From NCBI GenBank assembly GCA_014649555.1, contig BMTG01000012.1:210201-274200 (forward strand): a DNA stretch of 64,000 bases, read 5' to 3'. This document shows positions 1 through 10,239 of this stretch, piece after piece (positions within the stretch are counted from its first letter, which is position 1; each line of letters begins with the position of its first letter). The stretch is from Streptomyces globisporus. GTDB lineage: Bacteria; Actinomycetota; Actinomycetes; Streptomycetales; Streptomycetaceae. Position numbers and translations under genes: made by a program. Below the pieces are notes generated by a model, which worked only from the letters and a program-made list of their open reading frames with translations, ran no database searches and was not told where the DNA came from.

Positions 1-297
1 CGCGAAGGCCTCCGCGAGTTGCGGGAGGGCCTGGATGGCGTCGGCGAGGAAGGGTTCGATGTTGTCGATCAGCTCCGTGCCCCAGGCGTCGGGGTCGTCG
101 TCGGTCGGCAGGGTCGAGGTCCAGATCACCGGCTCGGCACCGGTGGCGGCGACCTTCTCCGCGAAGGAGGCGGGGATGGCGTAGCTGACACGGTGTCCAC
201 GGTCGACGAGCTCGCGGATCACGTCGAGGCTCGGGTTCACATGTCCGTGGGCGGCGATGGAGAACATGGCGATGTGGGCACGCGGGGATTCCGTCAT
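1..297 (-). CDS. Macrolide-inactivating-type glycosyltransferase, N-terminal part (cut by window edge)
   Basis: The first 99 codons lie in the window and the C-terminus runs off the left edge. The start reads [20 protein letters not shown], followed by [22 protein letters not shown]. That is the N-terminal Rossmann acceptor domain of the GT-B MGT family (OleD/Mgt type), with the HGHVNPSL loop that carries the catalytic-base His. Known relatives transfer glucose from UDP-glucose to macrolides and other small molecules and act in the cytoplasm. The upstream region holds a 14-bp perfect palindrome at 317-330. The donor-binding C-terminal domain is not visible, so the exact substrate class is inferred. 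Confidence 0.85.
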   Translation of the reverse strand, partial: MTESPRAHIAMFSIAAHGHVNPSLDVIRELVDRGHRVSYAIPASFAEKVAATGAEPVIWTSTLPTDDDPDAWGTELIDNIEPFLADAIQALPQLAEAFA

Positions 298-316
298 GCC
301 GCTCACCGTAGACGAG

Positions 317-330
317 ACGAGACGTCTCGT
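317..330. promoter_or_regulatory. Perfect 14-bp palindrome upstream of the glycosyltransferase
   Basis: The sequence ACGAGACGTCTCGT is fully self-complementary and lies 20 bp upstream of the glycosyltransferase ATG. Position and form suit an operator for a TetR-like dimer. No regulator gene is visible nearby, so this is inference. Confidence 0.45.
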
Positions 331-345
331 GCAACCTCTTTCCGT

Positions 346-400
346 ACCGGGATCTCTCCTTACCGGGACCTTCCGTACCGGGACCTTCCGTACCGGGATC
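346..400. repeat. Short tandem repeats (15-bp unit)
   Basis: Two identical copies of ACCGGGACCTTCCGT (362-376, 377-391) are flanked by diverged copies at 346-361 and from 392. The array separates the end of the solute-binding protein gene (stop at 399) from the glycosyltransferase promoter. Its function is unknown; slippage origin is likely. Confidence 0.7.
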
Positions 401-1694
401 AGCGTTGGTAGCGGGCCAGCACCCGATTCCCGTCCTCCACCAGTCTCTTGCTCAGCTCGTCGGTGTCGATCGCCCCGCTGTAGAACTCCTGGTACGCGGG
501 GGTCGCCACCTTGTCCTTCCACTCGGGATAGCCGCGCACCGCCTGGGCCGGCGCCGGCCGCAGGCCCTCGGCGAGCGCGGTGCCGACGGCCCACCCGTGC
601 TCGGCGGAGCGCAGCGACGGATCGGCCAGCGCCTCGGTCCCGGTGGGCAGCATCCAGTCGCCCCGGGCAAGGCGCACCATGTTCGCGGGGCGCAGCAGGA
701 AGTCGATGAACGCGACGGCCTCCTTCTTGTGCGGGCTCTCCTCGGCGACCGACAGCGTCTGCGGGCTCACGCCCTGGACCGCGCCGCCCGCGCCCGCGGG
801 CATCGGCAGGATCGTCCAGTCGAACCCCTCGGGGGCCTGCTGGATGATCTGCTGGCGGTACGAGAACCCGAGCGGCAGCATCGCGTACTTGCCGCCGAAG
901 AACCCGGGCAGCGCGTCCGACCCGCCCATGCCCAGCGCGCTGCGGGCCGCGCTGCCGTCGGTGTTGACCTGGTCGTGGATGGTGCCGGTGACCACGCCGT
1001 CGCCCGGTTCGAAACGCAGGACCGCCTTGCCGTCACCGTCGCGGTGGAAGAGCCGGCCGCCGCCGGACAGGCCCAGGTTGAGGGTGACGGAGACCGGCTC
1101 CTTGAGCGGCCAGGCGATCCCGTACCGCCCCTTCCCCGTCAGCTTCTTCGTGACCTGCCGGAACTCCTCCCAGCTCCAGGGGCGCTCCGGGGTCGGGATG
1201 CGCGCACCCGAGGCCTTCAGCAGCTTCGTGTTGGCGATCAGGACCCGGGGCTCCTGGAGGAAGGGCACCCCGTGGATACCGTCGCCGAACGTGGTGGTGC
1301 GCCAGGACTGCTCGGGGATGTCGGCCTTGAGCCGGGTGGGCAGGAGGGGGCGCAGATCGGCGAGGTAACCCCCGTACGCGAAGTCGGCCAGGTCGTCGGA
1401 GGCGTCGTGGATGATGTCGGGGGCCTCGCCACCCTCGAAGGAGGTGAGGAGCTGGTCGTGGACGCTGTCCCAGCTGCCCTGGACGTACTCCACCTGGACG
1501 TCGGGGTGGGCGGCGTTCCACTCCTTCACCAGCTGCTTGTTGGCGTCGACGGACTCCTTCTGCCAGGCCAGCGACTGGAAGCGGAGCCGGATCGTGCCGT
1601 CCGGGTCCCGCCCGTCGTCACCGCCGGAGCAACCGGTGAGCAGCAGGGCCAGGACGGCGACGGCGGTGGCCGCCCGCCGGACCGTGGCGCGCAT
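399..1694 (-). CDS. Sugar ABC transporter substrate-binding lipoprotein
   Basis: 431 aa. The N-terminus is a lipoprotein signal (MRATVRR, hydrophobic core, lipobox LLTGC, Cys near residue 22), so the protein is anchored outside the membrane. The body is a cluster D solute-binding fold of the CUT1 family: an early [12 protein letters not shown] segment, a [14 protein letters not shown] segment and a late [14 protein letters not shown] segment. It captures an oligosaccharide for the two permeases encoded just upstream. The ATG overlaps the stop of the preceding permease (ATGA), so the three genes form one operon. No ATPase is encoded; CUT1 importers in Streptomyces usually share MsiK. The sugar cannot be told from sequence. 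Confidence 0.9.
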   Translation of the reverse strand: MRATVRRAATAVAVLALLLTGCSGGDDGRDPDGTIRLRFQSLAWQKESVDANKQLVKEWNAAHPDVQVEYVQGSWDSVHDQLLTSFEGGEAPDIIHDASDDLADFAYGGYLADLRPLLPTRLKADIPEQSWRTTTFGDGIHGVPFLQEPRVLIANTKLLKASGARIPTPERPWSWEEFRQVTKKLTGKGRYGIAWPLKEPVSVTLNLGLSGGGRLFHRDGDGKAVLRFEPGDGVVTGTIHDQVNTDGSAARSALGMGGSDALPGFFGGKYAMLPLGFSYRQQIIQQAPEGFDWTILPMPAGAGGAVQGVSPQTLSVAEESPHKKEAVAFIDFLLRPANMVRLARGDWMLPTGTEALADPSLRSAEHGWAVGTALAEGLRPAPAQAVRGYPEWKDKVATPAYQEFYSGAIDTDELSKRLVEDGNRVLARYQR

Positions 1695-2563
1695 CAGTGC
1701 TTCACCGCCCCGGCCGTCATCCCGCCGGTGATCCGCCGCTGGATGAAGGCGAAGAGCACGAGCGAGGGGAGCGTGGCGAGGAACGCGGCGGCGGCGAGCG
1801 GCCCGAGGTCGGCCACGCCCTCCGCGCCGAGGAAGTGGGTGAGGACGACCGGCAAGGTCTGCTTCTCCGGGGTCTTGAGCAGGACGAGCGCGAAGAAGAA
1901 CTCGTTCCATGCGGTGATGAACGCGAACAGCGCGGTGGCGACGATGCCGGGGGCGAGCAGCGGGGCGACGACCGAGACGAGGGTACGGACGCGGCCCGCG
2001 CCATCCACGGCGGCGGCCTCCTCCAGCTCGGTGGGTACGGCGCGTACGTACCCGGCGAGCATCCACAGCGCGAAGGGCAGCGACCAGACGACGTAGACGA
2101 GGATCAGCCCCCACAGGGTGTTGATCAGATGCAGGTTCTTCAGGATCAGGAAGAGCGGGATGATCACCAGGACGAACGGGAACGCCTGGCTGACCACGAC
2201 CCAGCCGGTCGCTGCGGTGGCGAGGCGGCCGCGGTGGCGGGCCATCACATAGGCCATCGGGGTGGCGATCACGACGGCGATCAGCGCGGCGGAGACGGCG
2301 GCCACCAGCGAGTTGCCCGCGGCCTGGAGCAGCGGCTGCTCGTCGAACGCCTGCCGGAAGTTGTCCAGGGTGGGGTGCTCGGGAATCCAGGTGGGATGCA
2401 GCGAGCCCAGTTCACGGGCGGGCTTGAAGGCGGTCGAGATCAGCCACACGAACGGGAACGCGAGGAAGACCAGATACGCCAGAAGGGCCAGATACTGCCC
2501 GGTGCGCGCGGCCCGGCCGGTACGCAGCCCGGTGGACTCGCGGGCGACGGCTCCACGCCTCAT
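1694..2563 (-). CDS. Carbohydrate ABC transporter permease (MalG-like)
   Basis: 289 aa, six predicted membrane segments beginning at YLALLAYLVFLAFPFVWLIS. The cytoplasmic EAA loop is visible as EEAAAVDGAGRVRTL about two-thirds along, the contact site for the ATPase. It is the second of two inner-membrane subunits of a CUT1 importer. It starts inside the end of the other permease gene (4-bp ATGA overlap at 2560-2563) and ends in a 4-bp overlap with the binding-protein gene, so the three are translationally coupled. Length and topology are normal for MalG/AraQ-type subunits. Confidence 0.92.
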   Translation of the reverse strand: MRRGAVARESTGLRTGRAARTGQYLALLAYLVFLAFPFVWLISTAFKPARELGSLHPTWIPEHPTLDNFRQAFDEQPLLQAAGNSLVAAVSAALIAVVIATPMAYVMARHRGRLATAATGWVVVSQAFPFVLVIIPLFLILKNLHLINTLWGLILVYVVWSLPFALWMLAGYVRAVPTELEEAAAVDGAGRVRTLVSVVAPLLAPGIVATALFAFITAWNEFFFALVLLKTPEKQTLPVVLTHFLGAEGVADLGPLAAAAFLATLPSLVLFAFIQRRITGGMTAGAVKH

Positions 2564-3576
2564 CGGTCCTCACCTCCCCTGAGCCGGCCGACGAGATAGA
2601 GGGCGAGGAGCACGGAGATCACCGCGACCATCACACAGCCCATCGCCGCGGCGTAGCCGAACTGCCCGTAGCGGAAGGCCTCCTCGTAGGCGAAGAGCAT
2701 CGGCAGCCGGGTCCGGCCGCCGGGTCCGCCGCTGGTCAGGACGTAGACCAGGGCGAAGGAGTTGAAGTTCCAGATCAGGTTGAGCGCGGAGATCGCGAGC
2801 GCGATGGGCTTGATCGCGGGCCAGGTGACCGTACGGAACCGGCGCCAGGCGCCCGCGCCGTCCAGGGCGGCCGCCTCGTGGAGTTCGCGCGGGGTGTTCT
2901 GGAGTCCGGCGAGCAGGGCCACGGTGGTCTGCGGCATGCCTGCCCAGATGCCGACGAGGATCACGGCGGGCAGCGCGGTGGCGAGGCCGGTCAGCCAGTC
3001 CCGCCCGTCGCCGAGTCCGAGATCGCGGATGGTCTCGTTGAGGATGCCGGCGTCCGGGTTGTAGACGAGCCGCCACATGATGCCGACGACGACCTCGGGC
3101 ATCGCCCAGGGGACGATCGCCAGCGCCCGGGCCAGCCAGCGCAGCCGCAGATTCTGGTTGAGCAGCAGCGCGAGGCCGAGGGCCAGGAGGAACTGCAGGA
3201 CGGTGACGCCGACGGCCCAGACCAGGCCGATCCGGAACGAGTCCCAGAACAGGGTGTCGTGCAGCAGGTCCTGGAAGTTCAGGGTGCCGATCCACTGGGT
3301 GGAGCGGGTCCGGCCGGACTGGGCGTCGGTGAAGGCGAGCGCGATGCCGTAGAGGAGCGGTCCGACGCTGAGGATCAGGATCGGGATGAGCGCGGGCAGG
3401 ACGAGGAACCAGGCGGCCCGGTCCCCGTACGCCTTGCCCCGGGGCGGCGGCCCCGGGGGGCCCGGCCGCCACGACCTGCGCGGCCGCCCTCCCTGTCCGC
3501 CCTGTCCGTCCCGTCCGCTACGCCCGCCGTGCGGGTCATCCGGTCCGGACCGCTTCGTCGCGGTCACCGATGTCAC
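2560..3576 (-). CDS. Carbohydrate ABC transporter permease (MalF-like)
   Basis: 338 aa from a GTG (VTSVTATKRSG) with AGAGGGG about 7 bases upstream. Upstream in-frame sequence lacks family similarity, so this start is preferred. The first ~50 residues are a Gly/Pro/Arg-rich cytoplasmic tail. Membrane segments begin at WFLVLPALIPILILSVGPLLY, and the EAA loop is HEAAALDGAGAWRRF. It is the first gene of the permease-permease-binding protein operon, pairing with the MalG-like subunit. No LacI-type regulator sits next to it, which is unusual for this transporter class. Confidence 0.9.
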   Translation of the reverse strand: MTSVTATKRSGPDDPHGGRSGRDGQGGQGGRPRRSWRPGPPGPPPRGKAYGDRAAWFLVLPALIPILILSVGPLLYGIALAFTDAQSGRTRSTQWIGTLNFQDLLHDTLFWDSFRIGLVWAVGVTVLQFLLALGLALLLNQNLRLRWLARALAIVPWAMPEVVVGIMWRLVYNPDAGILNETIRDLGLGDGRDWLTGLATALPAVILVGIWAGMPQTTVALLAGLQNTPRELHEAAALDGAGAWRRFRTVTWPAIKPIALAISALNLIWNFNSFALVYVLTSGGPGGRTRLPMLFAYEEAFRYGQFGYAAAMGCVMVAVISVLLALYLVGRLRGGEDR

Positions 3577-3704
3577 GAGAAGACCCCTCTGTCCCGTATC
3601 TGCCCGATGTGTGCCTGAGGCGGACTTCATCCCGATCCGGCTGCCCGGGAGGCCTCCGTCATCGTGCTGACGGGCCGTCGCTTCGTCAAGGTGGCCTGCG
3701 AGGA

Positions 3705-3717
3705 TGCGAAAATCGCA
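3705..3717. promoter_or_regulatory. Short inverted repeat before the phosphotransferase gene
   Basis: TGCGA-AAA-TCGCA lies in the space between the divergent transporter operon and the phosphotransferase, ending 3 bases before the latter's ATG. It could be an operator. Only position supports this. Confidence 0.3.
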
Positions 3718-3720
3718 CCC

Positions 3721-4587
3721 ATGGACGAGATGCGTGCGCGCGAGGTGCTGACGGCCGCCGGGTTCTCCGCTGCGGCGGAGCTGCTCGCGCTGGGCGAGAA
3801 CGCGGTGTTCGCCGCCGGCGACCTGGTGATCAAGGTCGGCCGGGACGCCACCGGCCACCCCGAGCTGCGCGCGCGGGCGGAGCGGGAGGTGGCGCTCGCC
3901 GACTGGCTCGCCGCGTCCGGTGTCCCGGCCGTCCGCGCGGCGGAGCGTGAGCCGCGCCTGGTCGAGGGCCACCCGGTGACGCTGTGGCACCGGCTCCCGG
4001 ACGCCGTACGCCCCGCCGAACCGCGCGACCTCGCTCCGCTGCTGACCCTGGTGCACGCGCTGCCCGCCCCGACGGCCTTCACGCTGCCGCGCCGCGAGCT
4101 GCTCGGCGGGGTCGAACGCTGGCTGACCCTGGCGGGCGACGCGATCGACCCGGCGGACGCCGACTACCTCCGTGAGCGCCGCGACGGCTTCGCGGCCGCG
4201 GCCGCCTCGCTGGTCCCCCACCTCCCCCCGGGCCCGATCCACGGCGACGCGCTCCCGCGCAACGTCCATGTGGGCCCGGACGGCCCGGTCCTGGTGGACC
4301 TGGAGACGTTCTCCGCCGACCTGCGGGAACACGACCTGGTCGTCCTCGCCCTCTCCCGCGACCGCTACGGACTCGCCCCGGCGGCCTACGACGCCTTCAC
4401 CACCGCGTACGGCTGGGACGTCCGGGAATGGGAGGGATGCGCGGTCCTGCGCGGCGCCCGCGAGACGGCGAGCTGCGCCTGGGTCTCCCAGCACGCTCCG
4501 GCCAACCCGAAGGCGCTCGCCGAGTTCCGCCGCCGGGTGGCGTCCCTGCGCGAGGACGATCCCGAGGTCCGCTGGTACCCGTTCTGA
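3721..4587 (+). CDS. Aminoglycoside phosphotransferase (APH) family kinase
   Basis: 288 aa from ATG (MDEMRAREVLTAAGF). An in-frame GTG at 3664 would add 19 residues; neither start has a strong ribosome site, so the start is uncertain. The protein-kinase-like fold is clear: nucleotide-binding segment LGENAVFAAGDLVIKVGR near the N-terminus, Brenner motif IHGDALPRNVHV (catalytic Asp and metal-binding Asn), then LVDLETF (metal Asp). Family members phosphorylate small hydroxylated molecules, among them aminoglycosides, homoserine and choline. Resistance is not implied; similar genes are common in Streptomyces. It is transcribed divergently from the sugar importer. Confidence 0.82.
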   Translation: MDEMRAREVLTAAGFSAAAELLALGENAVFAAGDLVIKVGRDATGHPELRARAEREVALADWLAASGVPAVRAAEREPRLVEGHPVTLWHRLPDAVRPAEPRDLAPLLTLVHALPAPTAFTLPRRELLGGVERWLTLAGDAIDPADADYLRERRDGFAAAAASLVPHLPPGPIHGDALPRNVHVGPDGPVLVDLETFSADLREHDLVVLALSRDRYGLAPAAYDAFTTAYGWDVREWEGCAVLRGARETASCAWVSQHAPANPKALAEFRRRVASLREDDPEVRWYPF

Positions 4588-4636
4588 ACGAGCCGGGGGC
4601 GCGGTGCCGGGCTTCCCGGTCGCCTAGGTTGACCTC

Positions 4637-5149
4637 ATGGGATTCTTCGACAAACTGACCGGAACGAAGCACCCCGAGGCCGGGGTTGCACCTCGATCGG
4701 CCGAGGAGTTGCGGAAGGCCCTGCTCGCCCTGAACGGCCCGGATGTCCCCTACGTCATCAGCGACGGCTCGGCGCACGGCGCCGATCTGGTGGCCGAGTG
4801 GCGGATCGCCGAGCCCACCTGGCAGCACGTCTTCGTCCAGTCCCAGCTGACGCACGCCATCCGGATCCGGATGCGGCTGGCCGAGGATGTCCCCGAGGTA
4901 CGCGCCGTCGAGGAGAGCTGGGAGGTCACCCGGGTCGGGAACCCTCCGAGGTTGGCGGCCTCGGCGACGTACGGGCGGGGCGGGGGCCGGACCATCTCGC
5001 GCCGGTACACGCTCCAACGGGGCGAGAGCGGCCGCCTGGAGGCGACCGAGTCCTTCAGCTTCGACAGCGCACAGCTGACGGACCCGCTCCGGAGCACCGC
5101 CCTGGACGCGGGCTGGACCTGGCGCGGCGTGGTCTTCGGCAAGCTCTGA
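4637..5149 (+). CDS. Conserved hypothetical protein
   Basis: 170 aa starting MGFFDKLTGTKHPEAGV. There is no signal peptide, membrane segment or motif I can assign. The N-terminal MGFFDKLTG style resembles small cytoplasmic Streptomyces proteins of unknown role. The middle alternates beta-type strands (PYVISDG, AEWRIAEPTWQHVF, YTLQRGESGRLEATESFSF), suggesting a compact beta-rich fold. It lies 49 bp after the phosphotransferase gene and before a lipoprotein gene. The G/C codon pattern is normal, so it is very likely real. Confidence 0.7.
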   Translation: MGFFDKLTGTKHPEAGVAPRSAEELRKALLALNGPDVPYVISDGSAHGADLVAEWRIAEPTWQHVFVQSQLTHAIRIRMRLAEDVPEVRAVEESWEVTRVGNPPRLAASATYGRGGGRTISRRYTLQRGESGRLEATESFSFDSAQLTDPLRSTALDAGWTWRGVVFGKL

Positions 5150-5233
5150 GCGGGGCCCGTCGGCGGCCTGCCGGTGGCACGGTGCCGCGTATGCTTCCGC
5201 CCGACCGCCCCACGTCATTCGAAGGGAACACCC

Positions 5234-5587
5234 ATGCCCATAGCTCGTTCGACCGCAGTGACGTGGAGCCTCTCGGCCGTGGCCGCCGGCGCGCTGCTCG
5301 TCGGCTGTTCCGGGTCGGTCAGCGTCGGGAACTCGGAGCCGAAGCTGCCTGCGGACAAGCTCGCCACGACCGTCTCCGAAAAGCTCGCGGCCACCACGAA
5401 CCAGCCCGAGCCGGACATCACCTGTCCCGAGGATCTGGCGGGGAAAGTCGGCACCACCACCCGTTGCACTCTCACAGCGAAGGACGGCAGCACGCTGGGC
5501 GTGTCGGTCAAGGTGACCTCGGTCGAGGGGGACCAGATCAACTTCGACATCAAGGCCGACGACACGGCTTCCCCCGCCCCGAACTGA
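5234..5587 (+). CDS. DUF4333-type lipoprotein
   Basis: 117 aa. GAAGGGA lies about 7 bases before the ATG. The signal peptide ends in lipobox LLVGC (Cys near residue 25), so the mature protein is an extracellular lipoprotein. The body has the DUF4333 pattern: a KLATTVSEKL helix, CPEDLAGKVGTTTRCTL with two conserved Cys that probably form a disulfide, and a final VTSVEGDQINFDIKAD strand. The function of the family is unknown. It converges on the exonuclease gene 12 bp away. Confidence 0.85.
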   Translation: MPIARSTAVTWSLSAVAAGALLVGCSGSVSVGNSEPKLPADKLATTVSEKLAATTNQPEPDITCPEDLAGKVGTTTRCTLTAKDGSTLGVSVKVTSVEGDQINFDIKADDTASPAPN

Positions 5588-5599
5588 CGCCGGGAACAG

Positions 5600-6313
5600 T
5601 CAGCGCATCCGGGGAATCACCGGCCACGCCGACTCGACCACCGCCGCCGGATCCGTGGTGCGCCGCAGATAGGCCTGGAGCGAGGCCGACTGTTCGGCCG
5701 CCGCCCGTATCTGAAGGGCGTGCAGTTCCTCGGGCGGCAGGGTGGCGACCGGCCGGTGGCGCTCCCCCATCCGGCGCACCACGCGCACCGCGGCCACCGC
5801 GTCGGCGGTCGCGTCGTGGGCTCCGTCGAGCGTGACCCCGTAGTGGTCGCACAGCGCCTGGAGGGCCCGCTTGCCCTTGCGGTACTTGTCGACGTGCTTG
5901 TCGATGACCAGCGGGTCGATGACGGGTGACGGCGCGCCGCCGACGCGCTCCTCGACCGACGGCAGTCCGTACCTGCGGCATTCGCGGTCCAGCAGCGAGA
6001 GGTCGTAGCGGGCGTTCATCACCACCAGCGGGACGTCCGAGCACAGTACTTCGGCGACCGCCCGGGCGATCTCCTCGACCGCGGAGGCGGCCCGCGCCCC
6101 GTGCCTGCGGGCGTGGTCGGTGCCGATGCCGTGAATAGCGGAGGCCTGCTCCGGTATCACCACGCCCGGGTCGAGCAGCCAGGTCCGCTGCCCGGCGACC
6201 GTGCCGTCCGGGTCCAGCCGGACGAGTGCGGCGGTGACGATCCGGTCGTTCTCGACGTCGGTCCCCGTCGTCTCCAGGTCGAAGCCGACCAGTGTGCCCT
6301 GGTGCCAGCTCAT
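5600..6313 (-). CDS. DnaQ-like 3'-5' exonuclease (DEDDh family)
   Basis: 237 aa; the start is fixed by AAGGAGG eight bases before the ATG. Catalytic signatures of the DEDD superfamily are present: ExoI GFDLETTGTD (D, E), ExoII VVMNARYDLSLLDRE, ExoIII YGVTLDGAHDATADA with the H-x4-D pattern. The C-terminal ~50 residues (ERHRPVATLPPEELHALQ) form an added helix typical of the Streptomyces version. Such proteins act as proofreading or repair exonucleases, either free or with DNA polymerase III; a stand-alone role is likely because dnaE is not nearby. Confidence 0.88.
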   Translation of the reverse strand: MSWHQGTLVGFDLETTGTDVENDRIVTAALVRLDPDGTVAGQRTWLLDPGVVIPEQASAIHGIGTDHARRHGARAASAVEEIARAVAEVLCSDVPLVVMNARYDLSLLDRECRRYGLPSVEERVGGAPSPVIDPLVIDKHVDKYRKGKRALQALCDHYGVTLDGAHDATADAVAAVRVVRRMGERHRPVATLPPEELHALQIRAAAEQSASLQAYLRRTTDPAAVVESAWPVIPRMR

Positions 6314-6401
6314 CCCGATACCTCCTTCATGGTGCTCCCCGTGGTGCTCCCCCCGAGTGATGACCACCCTCGCACGGGCCACTGACAACACCGGTGGAGG
6401 G

Positions 6402-7637
6402 TCAGGAGACCGGCCGGGAGTCCGTCCAGACCGACTCGAACTCCTCGCGGTAGGTCTCGAAGAGGCCGTGCTCGTTGTCCTGGCCCTCCCGCACCACCGT
6501 GCGTCTGCCCCCGCCGCGCAGCACCAGCACCGGCGCCTCCATGCCCCGGGCCCGCCGCAGATAGGGCTGGACGACGCCCACCGCGTCCGGGCCGTCGCCG
6601 TCCACCAGGTAGGCGGTGAAGCGCGGGGTCTCGTCGAAGACCTGGATCTGGAAGGCGCCCGGGTCGCGGAGCTTGGAGCGGACACGGCGCATGTGCAGGA
6701 TGTTCATCTCCACCGAGCGGCTCAGCTCGCCCTTCTTGAGGCCGAGTTCCCGCTCCCTGCGGCGCACCGCACTGCTGGCCGGGTTGATGAACAGCAGCCG
6801 GACCCGGCAGCCCGATTCCGCGAGCCGGACGAGCCGGCGGCCGGAGAAGTTCTGCACGAGCAGGTTGAGGCCTATGCCGATGGCGTCGAGCCGCCGCGCC
6901 CCGCCGAAGAGATCCTCGGCGGGCAGCTGGCGCTGGAGCCGGACCCGGTCGGGGTGGACGGAGACCACGTCCGCGTACCGGTCGCCGACCAGCTCCTCCA
7001 CCGCGTCCACCGGCAGCCGGTCCGCCGACGGCACCCCGGCCCCGCTGCCGAGGATGTCGAGCAGCCGGGCGGAGGCCCGCTCCGCCTGGGCGAGGACCGC
7101 CTCGTTCAGCGCGCGGTTGCGGGAGACGACGTTGCGCGCGACCTCCAGCTCGTCCAGGGCCAGCTCGACATCGCGCCGGTCGTCGAAGTAGGGCTCGAAG
7201 CACGGCCAGTGCTGGACCATCAGCTCACGCAGCTGCGGCAGCGTCAGGAAGCTGAGGACGTTGTCGTCGGCCGGGTCGAGCAGATAGCCCTTGCGGCGCG
7301 AGACCTCGCGTACGGCGACGGCGCGCTGCACCCACTCCTGCCCGGCCGGTCCGGCCGCGGCCACCACCCACTCCTCGCCGTGCACCGGCTCGTAGATCGG
7401 CCGGAGCACCGCGGCGACGACGGCCCGCAGGCGTTGTTCGACCAGATTCAGCCAGATATAGGCACGACCGGCGCGCTGGGCGCGCGTGCGTACCTCGCCC
7501 CAGGCCTCCGATCCCCAGTCCAGCTCGGCGCCTATCTCCATGGGCTGCGCGAGGGACACCGCCCCGGGCGGGGCATCGGTCGATTCCCCCTCGTGACCTG
7601 CGTCACCTGGGGGTAGCTCGAACCCTCCCGAGCTCAC
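6402..7637 (-). CDS. SAV2148-type HEPN domain protein
   Basis: 411 aa from GTG (VSSGGFELPPG), with GGAAGG upstream. It matches the conserved Streptomyces SAV2148 family: a long helical protein with HEPN-like segments such as RAQRAGRAYIWLNLVEQRL and ALDELEVARNVVSRNRALN. The latter contains the R-N-x3-H-like position with Ser in place of His, so RNase activity is doubtful. The second half (RLLFINPASSAVRRRE) is mixed alpha/beta. HEPN families often act in RNA cleavage or stress responses; the role here is unknown. It is divergent from glgX across a 391-bp gap. Confidence 0.75.
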   Translation of the reverse strand: MSSGGFELPPGDAGHEGESTDAPPGAVSLAQPMEIGAELDWGSEAWGEVRTRAQRAGRAYIWLNLVEQRLRAVVAAVLRPIYEPVHGEEWVVAAAGPAGQEWVQRAVAVREVSRRKGYLLDPADDNVLSFLTLPQLRELMVQHWPCFEPYFDDRRDVELALDELEVARNVVSRNRALNEAVLAQAERASARLLDILGSGAGVPSADRLPVDAVEELVGDRYADVVSVHPDRVRLQRQLPAEDLFGGARRLDAIGIGLNLLVQNFSGRRLVRLAESGCRVRLLFINPASSAVRRRERELGLKKGELSRSVEMNILHMRRVRSKLRDPGAFQIQVFDETPRFTAYLVDGDGPDAVGVVQPYLRRARGMEAPVLVLRGGGRRTVVREGQDNEHGLFETYREEFESVWTDSRPVS

Positions 7638-8028
7638 CCGCGTACCGCCTTCCACTCCCCCACCCAACGATCAAGGAAGGGTACTCCGGGAGCGTGATCC
7701 GACGCAGCCCGATGCGCAGGCGACTTTCTCAACTCCCCTGATCGTAAGGCTTGTTCCTTGCGGCGAGATCGGGTGGAGTGAGCGGATTCATAGTGATTGG
7801 CGCCCTGCCCCGCAGCGGGAATCGGACGCTCCCCGGACGACGGGGTCCGCAAGCACGTCCGGGGCGGCACGGGGGTGTCCGAAGTTGACCGGCCGGCCGG
7901 CCAGGGGCGACGGGGCCCGACCTACCGCGTGACGTCCTAGGTGGGCATCGCGTTTTCGGGGAATATGCGGGGAGTGAAGGACCGCGGAAAGCCTCCGAAC
8001 CCGGATCAGGAATGGAAGAGTTCTCATC
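7638..8028. other. Divergent intergenic region, 391 bp
   Basis: This separates the HEPN gene from glgX and must hold both promoters. No ORF with coding-like codon use was found on either strand. The stretch just before glgX (GCGTTTTCGGGGAATATGCG, about 7950-7970) is the most AT-rich part and a plausible promoter for glgX. I could not identify a clear -35/-10 pair or an operator. Confidence 0.4.
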
Positions 8029-10158
<2,130 letters not shown>

Positions 10159-10192
10159 GGCCCGGCCGGTTCGGGTCGGCAGGAGTGAGGTT

Positions 10193-10224
10193 CCGCCCGG
10201 GGTGACACGGTTCGCCCCGGGCGG
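10193..10224 (+). terminator. Hairpin between glgX and treY
   Basis: A 10-bp perfect stem (CCGCCCGGGG / CCCCGGGCGG) with a 12-base loop, 35 bp after the glgX stop and 15 bp before the treY start. It has no U-tract, like many Streptomyces terminators. It may attenuate treY relative to glgX rather than fully stop transcription. Confidence 0.55.
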
Positions 10225-10239
10225 GGTACGTAGAAGTCC

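Noticed and set aside
3577-4494. Extension of the MalF-like permease to a 644-residue protein
   Set aside because: The added part runs antisense to the phosphotransferase and has no family similarity; a good ribosome site precedes the GTG at 3576.
3721-4587. Aminoglycoside resistance gene
   Set aside because: Only the general APH kinase fold is supported; such genes are common in Streptomyces with other substrates.
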